Assembly: GCA_948567375.1 (NCBI GenBank)
Contig: OX419757.1
Coordinates: 35,836,001-35,900,000, forward strand
Direction: 5' to 3'
DNA from: Lunularia cruciata
Lineage: Eukaryota > Streptophyta > Marchantiopsida > Lunulariales > Lunulariaceae
DNA: 64,000 nucleotides
Within the stretch, counting starts at the first letter, position 1. The number at the start of each line of letters is the position of its first letter. Below are positions 47,524 through 60,676 of this stretch, one piece after another. Under the pieces are notes generated by a model that was given only the letters and a program-made list of their open reading frames with translations, made no database searches and was not told the origin of the DNA. Position numbers and translations under genes: made by a program.

Positions 47524-50231
47524 ATAGGGTCCTTATAACTCTCAACCTTATATCCATTCTTTGTACATTTTGAAGAAAAGGCATCTCATACTTCTTTGGT
47601 TTCTTCAGCTACCTCTCCTCTCCCCAAGAATGTGGCTCCTTGCTCCTCACCCGCCTCTCTTTTGAGTACTAATATCCAATCCGACTCTGTCCATTGAGCC
47701 AGATTTCCTCTCTTACCCTCTTCCTCGGGTCCATCCAAACACTTACTCTCTATTATTTTGGTGATGAAACTTGGAAAACTCATATTCCAATTCCATGCCA
47801 AAAATGTGATCCAAAGCTTGCTCAAGACTTTGATACTTGTGATCACATCTACCCTCCAAATTGCATGATTTCTCACTACAAATTCTGAGTTCTTCTTTTC
47901 ACCTCCTATCTTACTCTCCTCTACTCTAGGTTGGTGACTATTCTTCCGCTCGACTCCCAAACTAACAATCATGACCTCCTCTGCACAATGTACAAGTGTG
48001 TCTCTTACTACAATCCCTTTTCCCCAATATCTCTCAGGACAACTCCTTAATGGCGATGGGAAATTACTTGTTAGTTGTTCATCTTAGTCCCAAATTTTAT
48101 AGTGGCGTGTCTCCTCAATCTTTCTTCACTTTGAGCTTCTACCGAGAAATCACACCTTATGCATGCTCTTGTCAATGTCAATTTTCCCCCAAGCATAGGT
48201 TAGCTGTTTTTGTGTGCGGTGCCTTTTTGAATGTCCAACCCCAAAGGAAAGTTGTTACATTGTCCTCGCCTCGGGTTGAGCACCCCAAGACAAAGTTTCC
48301 TTACTTTGGGTTGAATGCTAATAGGACCAATCCGAGTTCTTCATCTTCTGACATGAAGTCACTTTACCTCGGGTTACAACCCGAAGACACCCTTCTTTGC
48401 CTTTTGATGCCATATAGGTATAGTACAACTTTTTCTATACACTTCTTCTTCACAAATAGGGACAAAAAATGTGGGTACCACAATACCAAAGGATTCACAA
48501 GCATATGCAAACTTATACAAGCTCACAAATCCATTGCAAAAATGATGTTTTAATTTATCTTTTAGAGAGAAATCTTGTTGGTTGCCTCTTGAAAGCAAAA
48601 CACATTTCAATCACATTTAATCTTGTTTCCTCTTGATCATCTTCTTGCTTTATACTTGTGCCTACTTCTTCAACTGTGCTCTCATCATAAAATCTACATC
48701 CTCTTTAGACCAAATATTGGTTAATCACATTTTTTTACAATATCAGACAATAGCTAATCCATCTTAATAATAAAAATTTCTTTTAAGACTATTTGATTGT
48801 ACTATTAGCTACCTCAATAAAAATATCACTTTTAGAATTCCAATACACTATTTTTTTAGTATGTCAAGTTGAGCAATACATTTGTTGAAATAATCTCTAT
48901 CTTCAATGCAAGCTTGTTTGAATCCTTTGCGGCTCAACTCAAGCCACAAAAGAGATTTCCTAAAACATGGTTGAGTAGTGGCTATTGGTTGAGTAGTGAT
49001 GACATGATCATTGTATTATTACATAGAAGCATAAGAATACTCAACCAAATAGCTCCCAAAATTTATACATAGCATAAAGTCAATTAACATACAACCATCA
49101 AAGTCTATCAAATTTACACACAACATAGTGAAGTAAAGTGAAGTACATTCTTTAAGTAAAAGGAAAAAACATCTTCAACTTTGGCAAATTGTAGCATCCT
49201 CTACTTGTCATCATATACCACTTGATAACTTATTGAATAGTACACTTTTCTGCTAATATAAATTTCTCCATCAATGGCAAATCTAGCAAGTCTTTGTGCT
49301 AAATGGAAGAAGGATCCAATCTACTAATCCTACATACAAAGGAAATCCTTTTTGAGTAAATATTGATAAACTCCTTGCTCTCTCTTCTTTGTTTGGCTAT
49401 TCTACTTCCCTTCCAAGATTGCATAATAATTCATAATTCCTCTATTTGTAAAATGCACCATGGATCTTGTAATCATTTGTTAGATATTCAATCTCCTTGC
49501 TACACATGCTACATTCTTACTATGCCTAAATTTATAGAGAGCTATTTCATGCTACATCCAAATAGGAGTCTTCTCTCTCTTTAGTTTATTTATAAAATGA
49601 ATACGGTCTTTTATGAGATCCATTGAGTTCACTAAAGGACCCTAGATCAAGATCCGTGAAAAAATTATCAACAAATTCAATATTGAAAGATAAGTAAACT
49701 TTTTCATGAAGAAATCTATCAGAGATAATGAGTTGCCACTGTCTTAAAAATTATTCCCTACATTGTATTCATCTTTATCACTACTCTAATCATCTAAAGT
49801 CCATTCTTTGATCCACCTTTTGCACTTGAATTATTCTTCTACTTTACTACTACATATATATCTTTCCATATACTTTACACAAATTTTTATGATTGGGATG
49901 CTAGCACAAGTCCAAGGCATGATAGAAAAGTATGGGATTCATGAATGCTCCAAAGAAAAAATATCTATGATCAAGGCTCCATCTAGGATGGTGAGAATAT
50001 CCACAATTTGAAAAATGTAAACACACTAATCAAAAAATTCAATAATTAAAGGAAAAAAGATTGGTTTTGCTCAAAAGAGAGTGAAGTTTTCTCAAAACAC
50101 ACTAATAAAATAAAATAAAAATCAAAGGGAAAAAGCTCAAGAGAGAGTGAAATTTGCTCAAAAAATAACACACTATGGGAATAAAAAAGATTGAATCACA
50201 TAGAGAGAAGAATAGAACACACTAAGTATAT
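47524..50231. other. Mostly non-coding DNA with two unassigned ORFs
   Basis: A minus-strand frame at 47972-47586 (128 codons) and a plus-strand frame at 47996-48553 (185 codons) are open but have no motif I recognise. The latter has a composition typical of chance frames in T/C-rich DNA. 48600-50230 is AT-rich with only short frames. Confidence 0.35.
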
Positions 50232-51120
50232 ATTTGGTTGCTTATCTTATTGTTTCGATAGTTCTCAAAAGATCAAAAAAATATGCCAAATCTTTCATGC
50301 CATGTTTGGCCACCACCATCAAAGTTCTAAGGTACTCAATATCTTTTTGCATCCATGTGACCAACAATTTTTAAGTCATGAGTTTCTTGAATTCAAACAA
50401 GTTGGAGTTCCATCATACTTGGAATATAGATTTGGTTCTTGCAAAATAGAAGGCCATTCTTGAAAGAAAAGTATTTGTACTTCTTTTCATGTATTTAAAG
50501 ACAACCATGCAGTAGGTGAAAGAAGGGATCATGTTGTAAAGAAATATTGAGCTTTTTTTGGACCTTCAAGTTAGTTGATAATGTGGTAATTACAATTATT
50601 ATGAGAGACATAAGAAGAATATTAAAATCAAGTTATTTCAACTAGATATTGAGAATGACATGGAATTTTCTTAGTTTTTACTCAAGCTTAATATCCTAAT
50701 ATTGTAGTTTCTATTCCTATTAATGATGTTTACTCTTCATGTGCTCCAAAAATAAGGTTTGTAATAAGAGTTTGAGAGTGGTATGCATTATTATTTATAT
50801 TCCTACAAGATTATGTCTCCACATCCTTGTTGCATATATAATTGCAAGTTATTCCCAATGTAAAATAGAATAATTTCTTTTTTTTGAGTTTAGCCATTGA
50901 GATACAAATGTTACAAGATGCAACCCATCTAAGAATTCTTGTCATAACACAACTCCAATTACAAAGGTTAAAGTATCAAAATCAACCACACAAGGTAAGA
51001 ATTGAGGATAATATAATTGGACATCACATTCTTAAATTTCATACTTCTTTTTGCTTTATGAGCCACTCAAAAGCTAAATGTCTTTTGAAGAGAACAAGTG
51101 ATTCAACAAGGAGATCCAAA
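50232..51120 (-). mobile_element. Chromovirus D fragment, left part
   Basis: It aligns with 28270-29080 of copy A and the equivalent of B and C. The region runs from the integrase zinc-binding end (atgccatgtttggccaccacca, catccatgtgaccaacaa) to RNase H (aagtatcaaaatcaaccaca). No LTR. Heavily mutated. Confidence 0.75.
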
Positions 51121-52162
51121 AGCTTTGTAAACTTGGTTTGATCAAGTTTCTTATTATTGGAAACAAACTATATCAATTTTTTGGCTAAACTTGTCATATA
51201 TTTAATATTACTCAAATACTTTTGTAAGTGATATAATTGTCTTATAAGTTTTGTGGCTTGTTTTCTAGGAAGTAGATTGTATCTCATTAGCAAATGTCTA
51301 AAGAATCAATGTATAGAATTAAAGCTTTATTAGAAAAAAAGAAAGTTAGGTTCATATTTAATATGCATGCATGTCATATAAGCTCAATATAAAACATGGT
51401 CATATAATTATAGGATTAAATACTACAAATTCTTAGAAGCATTAGCAAATATTTTCTATTTCAAATATATCTTTATATTTGGAAAACCTTGAAATGCTAT
51501 GTAAAAATTATCATCTAATGAATGTTATGAAAAATGGATTAAAATTAAAAAAATGAAATATAAAAAGAATTTCTAAACAAATTCCAAAATTTAGATAAAG
51601 GATTTTCTAGAATAAACTATTAAAGAAACATTATTCCACTATGATGGAAATATTGTACAAAACGTTGGATCCTTTTTGACTAAAGATGTGATAAAGCAAT
51701 AGTAATATCAAAATCAACTAGGCCTTTAACAAGAAAATCTTATGAATCAACAAAAGCACAATTTTTTTCCAAATTTTCCAAAAAGATAATAAAATAAATT
51801 TTCAAATCAAAAGTTTTTTATCAAAATTTTGAGAAAAAAGAGAATATTACATTGGGAACTATTAACTCAAGATGCTAAGCAAATTTTGAGATTATTTATT
51901 AACCAAAAAAAATAATTTATTTGAGGATAAAAATGTCACTATTGAATTAAAAATTATTCATTCGATTGGAAATACACATAAAAATAAGTTGAAAATTAAA
52001 TCTTAGTTAACGGAATATAAAATAGAAAGTAAACATCTTCATTATGGGTGTTTTGCTATTTTATCTCTTAGAAAAGGTACATCTGCAAGAATACATCAGA
52101 ATGAGAACTTGTAGCAACTCTATCAACCAAATTTTGTAAATCTTCTTGTAAAATACTTGAAG
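51121..52162. other. AT-rich DNA between chromovirus D and the pogo-like element
   Basis: About 1 kb without coding content. It must be part of an insertion into chromovirus D, because D resumes only at 54051, but I cannot name it. Confidence 0.4.
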
Positions 52163-52164
52163 TA

Positions 52165-52195
52165 CAGTAACCTATTGCTTAAGTCCGCAACTTGA
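52165..52195 (+). repeat. Left TIR of the pogo-like element
   Basis: cagtaacct start with a ttaagtccgcaac subterminal motif. It pairs imperfectly with 54018-54048. Confidence 0.75.
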
Positions 52196-52275
52196 ACTTG
52201 GAGGGTTTGTGCATACCTAACCGATAGGTGCAAACTTTAGACTGCTTAGACCCAAATTGCTTGCACTCAAAGAGA

Positions 52276-53959
52276 ATGATGAGAAAACCGAACAAAAAAT
52301 GTCTTAATGAGTCACAACGCTATGAAATCATTTCTAAATTGAGCAAAACAAATCCTCCTAGTAAATGGGCTTTAGCTCGGAAGTATGATGTCAAGGAAGG
52401 TGCAATTTGAAAGGTGTGTGGAAATAATTAAATTTTGGATAAATTGGCCTTGATGTCTGAAGAAGCTAAGAAGAAGACCTTTTGCACTTTAGTGGGATGA
52501 TTTACCAAGCTTGAAGATATGCTTTACATCTAGATTGAGAGCATGTGCAGAGCCAGACTTATTGTACCACCATCTCGTGCCATTGCAAAGCAAAAAGCAT
52601 TGCTTTTACTATATCAATTTTGGAATCACACTTTAAGGCATCATGGCAATGGCTTAGTCGATTTAGAGCACAACGTGGTTTACAAAAGATGCTCCTTTAT
52701 GGAGAAGGATCCAAAGTTAACAAAAGAGATCCGGAATTATTAGCAACTTTAGAAAGTCTCTACCTGATCATTGTGTAATATGACCTTGAAAATGTTTACA
52801 ATATGGATGAGATTGATTTGTTTTTTAGTTGCTACCATGATATAGCCTCCTTATGCCAAACAAAAATATCTCAACTACAAGAGGCAAAAAGAAAGCTAAG
52901 GATCAAGTTTCTTTGATTGTCTTTGCTAACGCAATAGGAACACATAAGATTCCATGTGCACTGATCGGGAAACCAAAGGAACCAGCTTGTTTCAAGGACA
53001 GACAATGACCACTTCCTTATTTCAATAAAGCAAAGGCTTGGATGGACATGGAAACTTGTTGGAGATGGTTCAACAAAGTCTTTGTTCCAGAAGTAAAAAA
53101 AAGAACCGGATGCCGCATTCTTTTGTTGATGGATAATGCCCTAGGACACTTTGATGCCTTTGAGTGCAATAATGTTTGGGTTGTTTTCTTCCCACCAAAT
53201 TCTACAAGCTGGAAACAGCCTTGTGATATAGGAATCATTGCAGCCTTTAAAAAGTGATACAAATATTTATACCTCAAGGATGTCCTCAATTTTTATGAAC
53301 TTGATGAGGAGGCATAGCAGCAAAAGAAAGTTTTGGGTGGAAGATTGAAACAAGGTGATGCAGGAGTCTCCTACGGAAATCCAGCGTACATGCTGAATGC
53401 TACGAGTTATGTGAAAGAAGCATGGGATTCTATCTCTTCTAGCTCGATCAAAAATGCTTTTAGTAAGGTAGAGCTAATGCAACTAGGGCCAAAATTGGAA
53501 GTTGTTGATGAAGTTCAAAAAATATTTAGCAATTTGGCAAACGCCATTGAGTCATTCTCTATCTATCCATTGGGACTGGAAGACTTCATACTTATTGATG
53601 ATGAGAACAATGAAGAATATGTAACATCAGTGTTGGAAGATGTTGAAGAGTTGTTAGAGTCGAGGAAGATTGTTGACACTACGGTGGATGATGTGAACAA
53701 CCCTCATCCTCAAGAGTTGAATGCCAATTTAGAGATTGGAACCATATTTCAGTGTTTTGAATCTCATTATAAACTAGTTCTTGATATTGAGGACCAGCTG
53801 CTTTGCACCGAAGTTCAAACAGAAGCTAAGGGAACTTTTGAAGATCTCAAAAAATTGTTTGAAATATTCCAAAGCAAGGTCCTTGAGGTTACCATCAAAG
53901 CCAAATGCAAGAAACTTCAAAACTTGAACCAGATGACAATTCATGACATGTTAAACTGA
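52276..53959 (+). pseudogene. pogo/Tigger-like (DDE_1) transposase, degraded
   Basis: From ATG 52276 the N-terminus is basic and helix-turn-helix-like ('RYEIISKLSKTNPPSKWALA'), as in CENP-B/pogo DNA-binding domains. The frame breaks after 52410. The DDE_1 core then reads 'YNMDE' (Asp 52806-52808), 'LLLMDNALGHFDA' (Asp 53132-53134) and 'NSTSWKQPCDIGII' (Asp 53225-53227). Exactly 30 residues separate the last two, so the triad is DD30D. A long open C-terminal part (53333-53959, ~208 codons) follows in the same frame beyond stops. Several stops and at least one frameshift make it inactive. The transposase would cut and paste the element at TA sites. Confidence 0.85.
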
Positions 53960-54017
53960 AAATATTGAACCCTAAACTGTCTGTCAAAAGATGCAGACTT
54001 AACCAAGATGCGTACTT

Positions 54018-54048
54018 AAATGGGTGCACACTAACCTGGAGGTTATTG
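54018..54048 (-). repeat. Right TIR of the pogo-like element
   Basis: The reverse complement reads caataacct..aggttagtgtgcaccc, corresponding to the left end. Further inward copies of the same ttaagt.cgcat motif follow. Confidence 0.75.
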
Positions 54049-54050
54049 TA

Positions 54051-54900
54051 CTATTGGTGATGTTGCCACATGAGTATAGTAGTATATGAACAAATAAAAG
54101 CTTGCCAATCTTCCCTAACATCCTTAGGAGTAGGCCAATTTGTAATAGCCTTGTTTTTCTCCTCTTTTATCTTGATACCTCTATTAAAACATTATGGCCT
54201 AGGAAGGCAACTTCCTTTTTCCAAAAAGTACACTTGGATTCTTGTAATAGAATTTTCATTCCATTAGTTGTCTCAAGACTTCTTGTATGTGGTTCATGTG
54301 TTTTGCCTTTATTTTATTGTAAAAAAAAATACAATCCAAGGACACTATAATATATTGATTCAATAACCCGATTAACACACAATGCATTTAATCTATGAAA
54401 ATTGCTAGAACATAAGTGAACATAAAAGATAAAACGTCCCTATCAAAATGCACACTCCTTCTTGTACAAAAAGTAGTTTTCAACACATATTCTCCATCAA
54501 ATTAAAATATTAAAATATTTGCTTTCAAATCCAATTTAGAGAAGTATTGTGCTACACCTACTGGATCCAACAAGTCATTAATTTGAGGCAAGGATGCACA
54601 TTCCTCACAAATTCTTTCATTAAAACCATGATAAATCAATATAAAATGAAAACTCTTCCTCCTTCTTTAGTACAAATAATATTGATGCTTCCTACGGTGA
54701 TGTATTATGTTCGATGCAATAGTCATTTAACACCTCAATCAGCGATGCTCAAAGTTTTTCTTACTCCTTTTGTAAGAGCTATTGGACACTACTTGTGAAC
54801 TTTCTTGTGAACTTCCTTAAAAGCTACTTTTGGATTATTGCTTGTTAACTTCCTTTAGAGCATAGAAGGATACTATTGAATTACACTTTGATAAAATGCT
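54051..54900 (-). mobile_element. Chromovirus D fragment, right part
   Basis: It continues copy D from the RNase H/RT boundary. ccacatgagtatagtagtat, gtaggccaatttgtaatagc and aggcaacttcctttt align with 29095-29270 of copy A, and RT-region wording continues to about 54,850. Homology then fades, without gag or LTR. Confidence 0.72.
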
Positions 54901-57540
54901 TAATTGTACTTATGAAAAACTAAAATATGCTCCATGCACTACTATGCTTCAATTTCTTTCTAAAATGTATGAGATAGTCAAATTTTAACATCCGGTAGAT
55001 CATTGGTGGAGAACTTTAAATATCCTTTTCATTATTGAGTGTTGATCCTCAGCTCCAAAAGACATAGCATTGCAAAATTGAGTATTTTAATTTGTCTATA
55101 TTACTACAAAGTGTTTTTGTATCAAATCCATTTTTTTCTTAGATAGTTGATCACTGTTGGAGTTGATGCATGTGTGTCACAAAGAGTACTTCGTAGTGTG
55201 GTAAATTTCCAAAGTCTTTGACTGACCCAGAGAAACAAATCGAATCGCATCTCGAGAACGCCTTCGAAGACAGTGGGGGGAACTTTAATAAAGCACCATA
55301 TTGAAGAAACCAGAGGTTTCACGCTCGGCATTCTTGGTACTGGAGTACAGTAGCTTGAGAGAGTATTGAAACCGTGCCACACCATGTCGACGACGCAGCA
55401 GTGACCTCGGGAGGTTCCAGCTCGGTCAAATGTTTCGTATATCCGCCAGCACCACGTACCAGGAAGGAGCCAAGAGGTCCTCATTTTCTCTTCCTGTACC
55501 TACTACCTGTGAAGATTAGGTGTCCCAGGATGAGGTTGATTTTCCTTTCTGAACAATTTGTTGCCAAGTCTTCCCATGTTGGGGTTTTCAATGTGTGCAA
55601 CAGTGGGGCGTTCAATAATAGCTTTTGCATCACCCGTAAAAGTCATACAAAATTTTACAAGAATCGTATGGATTTTTTACACATTCATGCGTTTGCGCAT
55701 AATATTTTTAGTCATATTGAATATGTCAGTATTTCTTACAATTGGCTAAAACATTCTTTTGGATGTACCAAGTGCAGAGAAAAGTATCGAAGCAAGGAAC
55801 ATAGACAAAAGAGCATTCATCAAAGCAAGTTCACAATATTTTGCAATCATAAGCGGTTTGATAGGATCAAAGAAGGCTTCAATATACTCTAGAGCACATT
55901 GATAGTATTGTTGTGTTTTTCCTTGCGGAAAAAAATTGTAACTGTAAATGATGTGTTGAAACTTGTGATCCAATAACATGAAGCATTGATATTTGGAAGT
56001 AATTTATCTTGTATGTAAAATATATCATCAAAGTGTATGGATATGCTTTAGCTAAACTAATGCAAAGAATAATGAGTAACCTCATTTACATCATTACCCA
56101 AATAGTTGCTCCATTAGTTGCTATCTTGAAAAATATCAAGAGGGGCAAAAATGGGTAGTTTATTAGAAAGTTCTATCAATCAAAGGCATACGGGTTCATT
56201 CTAGATTCTTATTGCAAAGCTCTCAGAACACACTTCTCGAAAGTGATACCAATAGCTTATATTTGGGATATCACTGCATGCTGATCTGATTGAAGATGAC
56301 AAATAACAAGATACCTATCGCTGTTTTTGGAAGGATTATGATTGTACTTCATTGCAAACTATAAGATGCAAATGTCCACCAGATTTTAGTAAATGTCCAA
56401 AGTACGGAGAGACAATAAGTCAAACTGAATCCTTGATTTTTACAACTTCTTCCCGTAGTGGTTTGAGCTCTTGAAACATCGTATGTGTACCCTTGATCAT
56501 ATTTGAAACTCACTTAATTTGAATTAATATATGAGAACAACATATTCTTGATAATGTGCGAATGCGTTGATACTTTGCAACATTTAGTCAAGGGATCTAA
56601 AAGAAATGTCAGAAGAGTAGATAGCATGACGGAAATATTCTAATGGTGCAAGCAACTTTAATGACATGATGTGATAATGTACTACATCATCCACATCATT
56701 GTGAGTCATTTTAACAAGGGTTGGTTCACTGTAGCAATTCCCTAAATTAATTCTTAGTTTTATTTTATCTGATAAATTATTCTAAAATATTCTCTATCTT
56801 CTACCTCCTTAAAAATAGAAAACTTATTAAGTTTCTTAAATTTAAGTGTGTATTCTTAAAAGATGTATCGATCTAGTTACTGCATGTGACTATTCATTTA
56901 GACAATTTACATGGTAGACGGTTGGTTATAGTTTTTGCGAGCCCATCAAAGTACATAACTTTCTTATGGATACTTATGGGCGAAATGCTTGGATTCGTAC
57001 ATATTTATGGGTATCTAAAATCGAGACCTGTAATAATCTGCAATAATACCTGGATATAATAACCTATAATAATAACCTGGATTCTCCTTCTCGGAGACGG
57101 GAGAGGAGAGGGAGAGGAGAGGGAGAGACGTGAGACAATTTTGATAAAATCTGAGTGCTCTCTAGCATGTAGCCTTCGAGTGAATAGACGATTCTCTTCG
57201 TTTTTCAATTTTGGTTCCATTGGCACCTAGATTGAAGACTATGGAGAATGGAGTAGAAAGTTATGAAGTTTAAAAGTTTTTTTTAGGGTTGAGAGTGATC
57301 ATTATACATTGAGAGTGATGGGTTGTGAATTTTCATTTCTAATCTCTGGGTTTTCATGATTAAGTTCAATGGGAATTTAATTTGAAAATTTTGGAGATGG
57401 AAATTGAAAGTTATGAGAGTTTATAGATTTTAGGGTTTGGAGAGATTGTTTTATTATGTGAGTTGGGATGTGAGGGGTTGTAATTTTGCAGTTATGGGGA
57501 GATATGGAGAGGAGTATCATGTGTTACTATCACTATTCTT
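54901..57540. other. Intergenic DNA with a GC-balanced patch
   Basis: 55130-55540 is noticeably less AT-rich and open on both strands, but I cannot assign a protein. 55541-57000 is AT-rich without genes. 57095-57130 is a gagagg-type purine repeat. 57240-57540 is G/T-rich and may be the 5' UTR of the non-LTR element that follows. Confidence 0.4.
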
Positions 57541-60500
57541 GTGCTAGCCATGGCTACACCTTCCCATGTGGGGTCGCCTAGAGCGGGTCGGGATACACCA
57601 TGCCCGGTGTGTCACCGACGCTTTACCTCGCAAGGGGTAAAGACCCATGTGGGAAGGATGCACAAGGACTATGATTGGACCACTTGGGATGCCCACTTGA
57701 GACGAGCGACCACGTCGATAGCAATGACACTCTAGATTACGCACACTTCTTCTATACCTTCGTTGATCGTTCCAGGGATACCAATCGAGTCGTGGGAGTG
57801 GTTAGCTTCTCAGGCGGGTTGCATTTTGGGGTTATTTGAGACTAGTTTTCCATGTCCACATGTATTCCATAGGCTACCCCGCACACGCCATGATGAGGCT
57901 AAACAGGCTTTTTGCCTACCACTGGATCGTTTGGCACGTGATCCCTTGGACGAGTTAGCGTGGTTCCTATTCCTCCTACTCCCTCGATGGTGTCTTTGTT
58001 ATGCTAGAGGGGGATGGGCGGGCATAGAGAGGTGGCGGCTAGATTTTGTCAATTCCGAGCGGGAGATTGGGCAGCCCTTCAGGAGGAGTCTGTTAGGGCT
58101 ACACGATTTAGGAGACAGACATCGCCACAAGATACCACAGATTCCACTCGATTACGACGATGTAGGACATTGGGTCAGGCGGGAGAGTTTAGTACGGCAG
58201 CACGAGCGCTACACCCTTTGTCTATAGCGAGTCCTACTGATGAGACCATCTCTTCCCTACGCTCATTGTATCCTATAGCAGTAGAAGGACTACCACTAGA
58301 GGTCTTAGATTATAAGCCTGAGCAGCCTTTATGTCTTGATAGGTCGCTATTTGCACAAGCATTGTGCACTGCCCCTCGCCTTTCCTCAAGAGGCTTGTAA
58401 GGGATGGTTTATGAGCACTTTAGAGATTGCTTCTAGGCAGATGATCCTTCTAGTGGTTTTACCAAGTTGTTTCAGGTGGCTGTAGCAATAGCAAGAGGAG
58501 ATATTCCTATGTCTGTTAGTCGGGTCTTAGGTGCTAGTCGACTTCTTGCGATTGAGAAGGACACGAGAGGCATTAGACCGATTGCTATTGGAGAGATCTT
58601 TTTGCGTTTGGTCAGTCGTACCATTGTTCTTCAGCATCGTTCTCACTTTCGACAGCACCTTAGTCCACATCAGTTTGGAGTAACTACACCTGGAGGATGT
58701 GAGGCTATATCTCTAGGCATTAGAGCACTCCTAGATATCCATCTGGAGTGGGTCGTCCTATAGGTGGATGTTGAGAACGCTTTTAATAGCGTCTCACGTG
58801 CATCCATCTTTAGAGAGCTTAGGGAGGCTGGTGGATCCTTGGCGAGTCTCATTCCTTTTGTGCGGTCTTTTTATGGCTCTCCTGCTTCCCTTTACTACCA
58901 GCATGGTGGTTCACAGGAGGGAGTCACCGTCTTGGAGTCAGCTGTTGGTACACGTCAGGGAGATCCTTTGGGGGGGCCTTTATTTGCCATGGCTCACTTT
59001 AGAGCTCTCTTGTCTACTACTTTGGCCATGCCAGGTTGTGTATTTCCATCCTTGGCAGATGATACACACATCGTAGGCCCTATAGATCAGATTAGGCAGG
59101 CCTTTGACTACTTGACTACTGAGCTACATCTAGTAGGCTTGAGAGTCAAGGTGTCAAAGTGTAGGGCATGGTCCCCTTTAGGTATCCCTCCCCACCTTGA
59201 GCTTCCAGAGGGGTGTATCACATCCACAGAGGGACTTCGTGTTCTTGGAGTGCCAGTAGGATCGGAGGATTTTGTCACACACTTCTTGGACGCTGCCCTT
59301 GCAGAGGATGTTCTCCATGTGGATGACCTTCCATTACTAGGAGATCCGCAGGTGGCATTTGGTATACTCTCTTCCAGTATTGCTCGTCGACCATCCTACC
59401 TCATCCGTACAGTTCCCCCTTCACCGTCCTTCCTATCACGTCTGAGAGCATTTGATAGGAGGATTATGGGAGTCTTTGGTGATATTATTGGACCAGGGAC
59501 TTTTGAGTGTGTGACAAGGGATTTGGCACGTAGACAGATGGCTCTACCAATCTCATGTGGTGGGGTTGGCTTGCTTTCTATGGAGGAGATGGCACCTATA
59601 GCGTTTTTGGGTAGTTGGGCTCTCTCGGCACCCCTACTTGCCTCTTGTTTTGTGGTTGCTGATAGGCCGGTTTTGGAGACTTATGTGACAGAGGTGGAGG
59701 GAGGATCCTTTTCTCCAGGTGTTATTGCGGCATACGAGAGATAGTCTATCTCCAAGAGCACGAGAGGGTTTTCCACCGTTTGCTTCACTATCGTCAGATT
59801 GGACTAGAGGTCTATAGTCTTCCTTGATGGAGCGACAGTGTGAGCATACGCTACATTCTCTCTTAGTTGACTCGTCCATTCCTCAGGCTACTAGAGCACG
59901 TTTAAGCTCTTGCTCCGGCAAGGGTGCAGGCTCGTGGATCCTAGCTCGACCATGCATTAGGGCTTTCCGACTCACACCGGCTACTTTCTCTACAACGATG
60001 AGGTTTCGCCTAGGTTTGGTCCACCCATCTGTGGTTCTACACTAGATGCAGTGGCGGTCCACATGACACGGTGTCCTTTTGGAGGACAAAGGATAGCTAC
60101 CTATGATGCCATTAGAGACATAGTGTTTGCTTGGCACGAGAGAGTGGATACTTGGCTTCGTATGCGTTGCAGACGACACGTGTCAAGGCAGACTTATACT
60201 TGGTCCGAGATGATCAGGTGACAGTAGCGGATGTCGTGGTGACGGACCCTACGCGAGATACAGTTTTAGGGGGAGTGATTACCCATCCCCCTGGATGGGC
60301 GGCGAGTGCAGCAGCAGGTCGCAAGGTCTCCAAGTATAGGGGCATGCAGCGAGGTCACCTCTTTGTTCCTCTAGCCTTGGAGTTATATGGAGCGATGGAC
60401 ACGGCATTTGACACATTTGTCAGGGAGTGCGCGAGAGCTTATCATGTTAGGCGTTAGGGGGTACCACTCTCACTCTCATACTTTGTAGCTTACTTTAGAC

Positions 60501-60676
60501 AGCATGTATCCATTGCTCTACAGAGGGCAATGGCTGGTGCAATCCATAGGAGAGCAATCACATTAGGTGATGTTTCTTCGGATGCTCCAGTTGTGTGTAG
60601 ACCGTACGACTTGCCTAACTCGGATATCTTAGGTGCGGTAGAGCAGATTTCTCATACAGACTCTATTGGGGCTTAG
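57541..60676 (+). pseudogene. Non-LTR retrotransposon polyprotein (ZnF-RT-CCHC-RLE), inactivated
   Basis: A zinc finger 'CPVCHRRFTSQGVKTHVGRMH' (C-x2-C-x12-H-x4-H) lies at 57601-57663. Stop at 57733, same frame resumes to about 58015, frameshift, then RT lead-in to 58400 ('ALHPLSIASPTDETISSLRS'). Stops at 58398 and 58434. RT fingers at 58467-58760 ('GIRPIAIGEIFLRLVSR', 'HQFGVTTPGGCEA'). TAG at 58761. RT palm and thumb at 58764-59744 with 'VDVENAFNSVSR', 'GTRQGDPLGGPLF' and 'LADDTHIVG', so both catalytic Asp positions are kept. After several frame changes, 'VHMTRCPFGGQRIATYDAIR' (about 60057-60117) marks the zinc region. The endonuclease part is at 60131-60454 ('TRVKADLYLVRDDQVTVADV'). An in-frame TAG (60455) separates the last 73 codons, which end at TAG 60674-60676. 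Confidence 0.82.

Larger units (their letters stand above)
52163..54050 (+). mobile_element. pogo/Tigger-like DNA transposon with TA target duplication
   Basis: The element spans 52165-54048, flanked on both sides by TA (52163-52164 and 54049-54050). The left end starts cagtaacct. The right end, reverse-complemented, starts caataacct, one difference in nine. Subterminal copies of a (g)ttaagt.cgca motif follow at both ends (for example 52177-52191; reverse-complement copies within 54000-54040). Inside is a degraded DDD transposase. CAGT ends and TA duplication fit the Tc1/mariner-pogo superfamily. Confidence 0.85.

Noticed and set aside
47996-48553. 185-codon plus-strand ORF as a gene
   Set aside because: No motif, no sensible splice or start context, Ser/Phe-rich composition typical of T/C-rich non-coding DNA. 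Mentioned only as unassigned.
55600-55690. Similarity between this stretch and 60967-61060 as flanking duplications of the non-LTR element
   Set aside because: Only a short acccgtaaa...ttttacaa-like similarity is visible; it is too diverged and too far from the element ends to be a target duplication.
55122-55892. Opposing ORFs of 120 and 172 codons as exons
   Set aside because: Peptides look plausible in places, but frames overlap on both strands, contain no known motif, and I could not find consistent splice sites.
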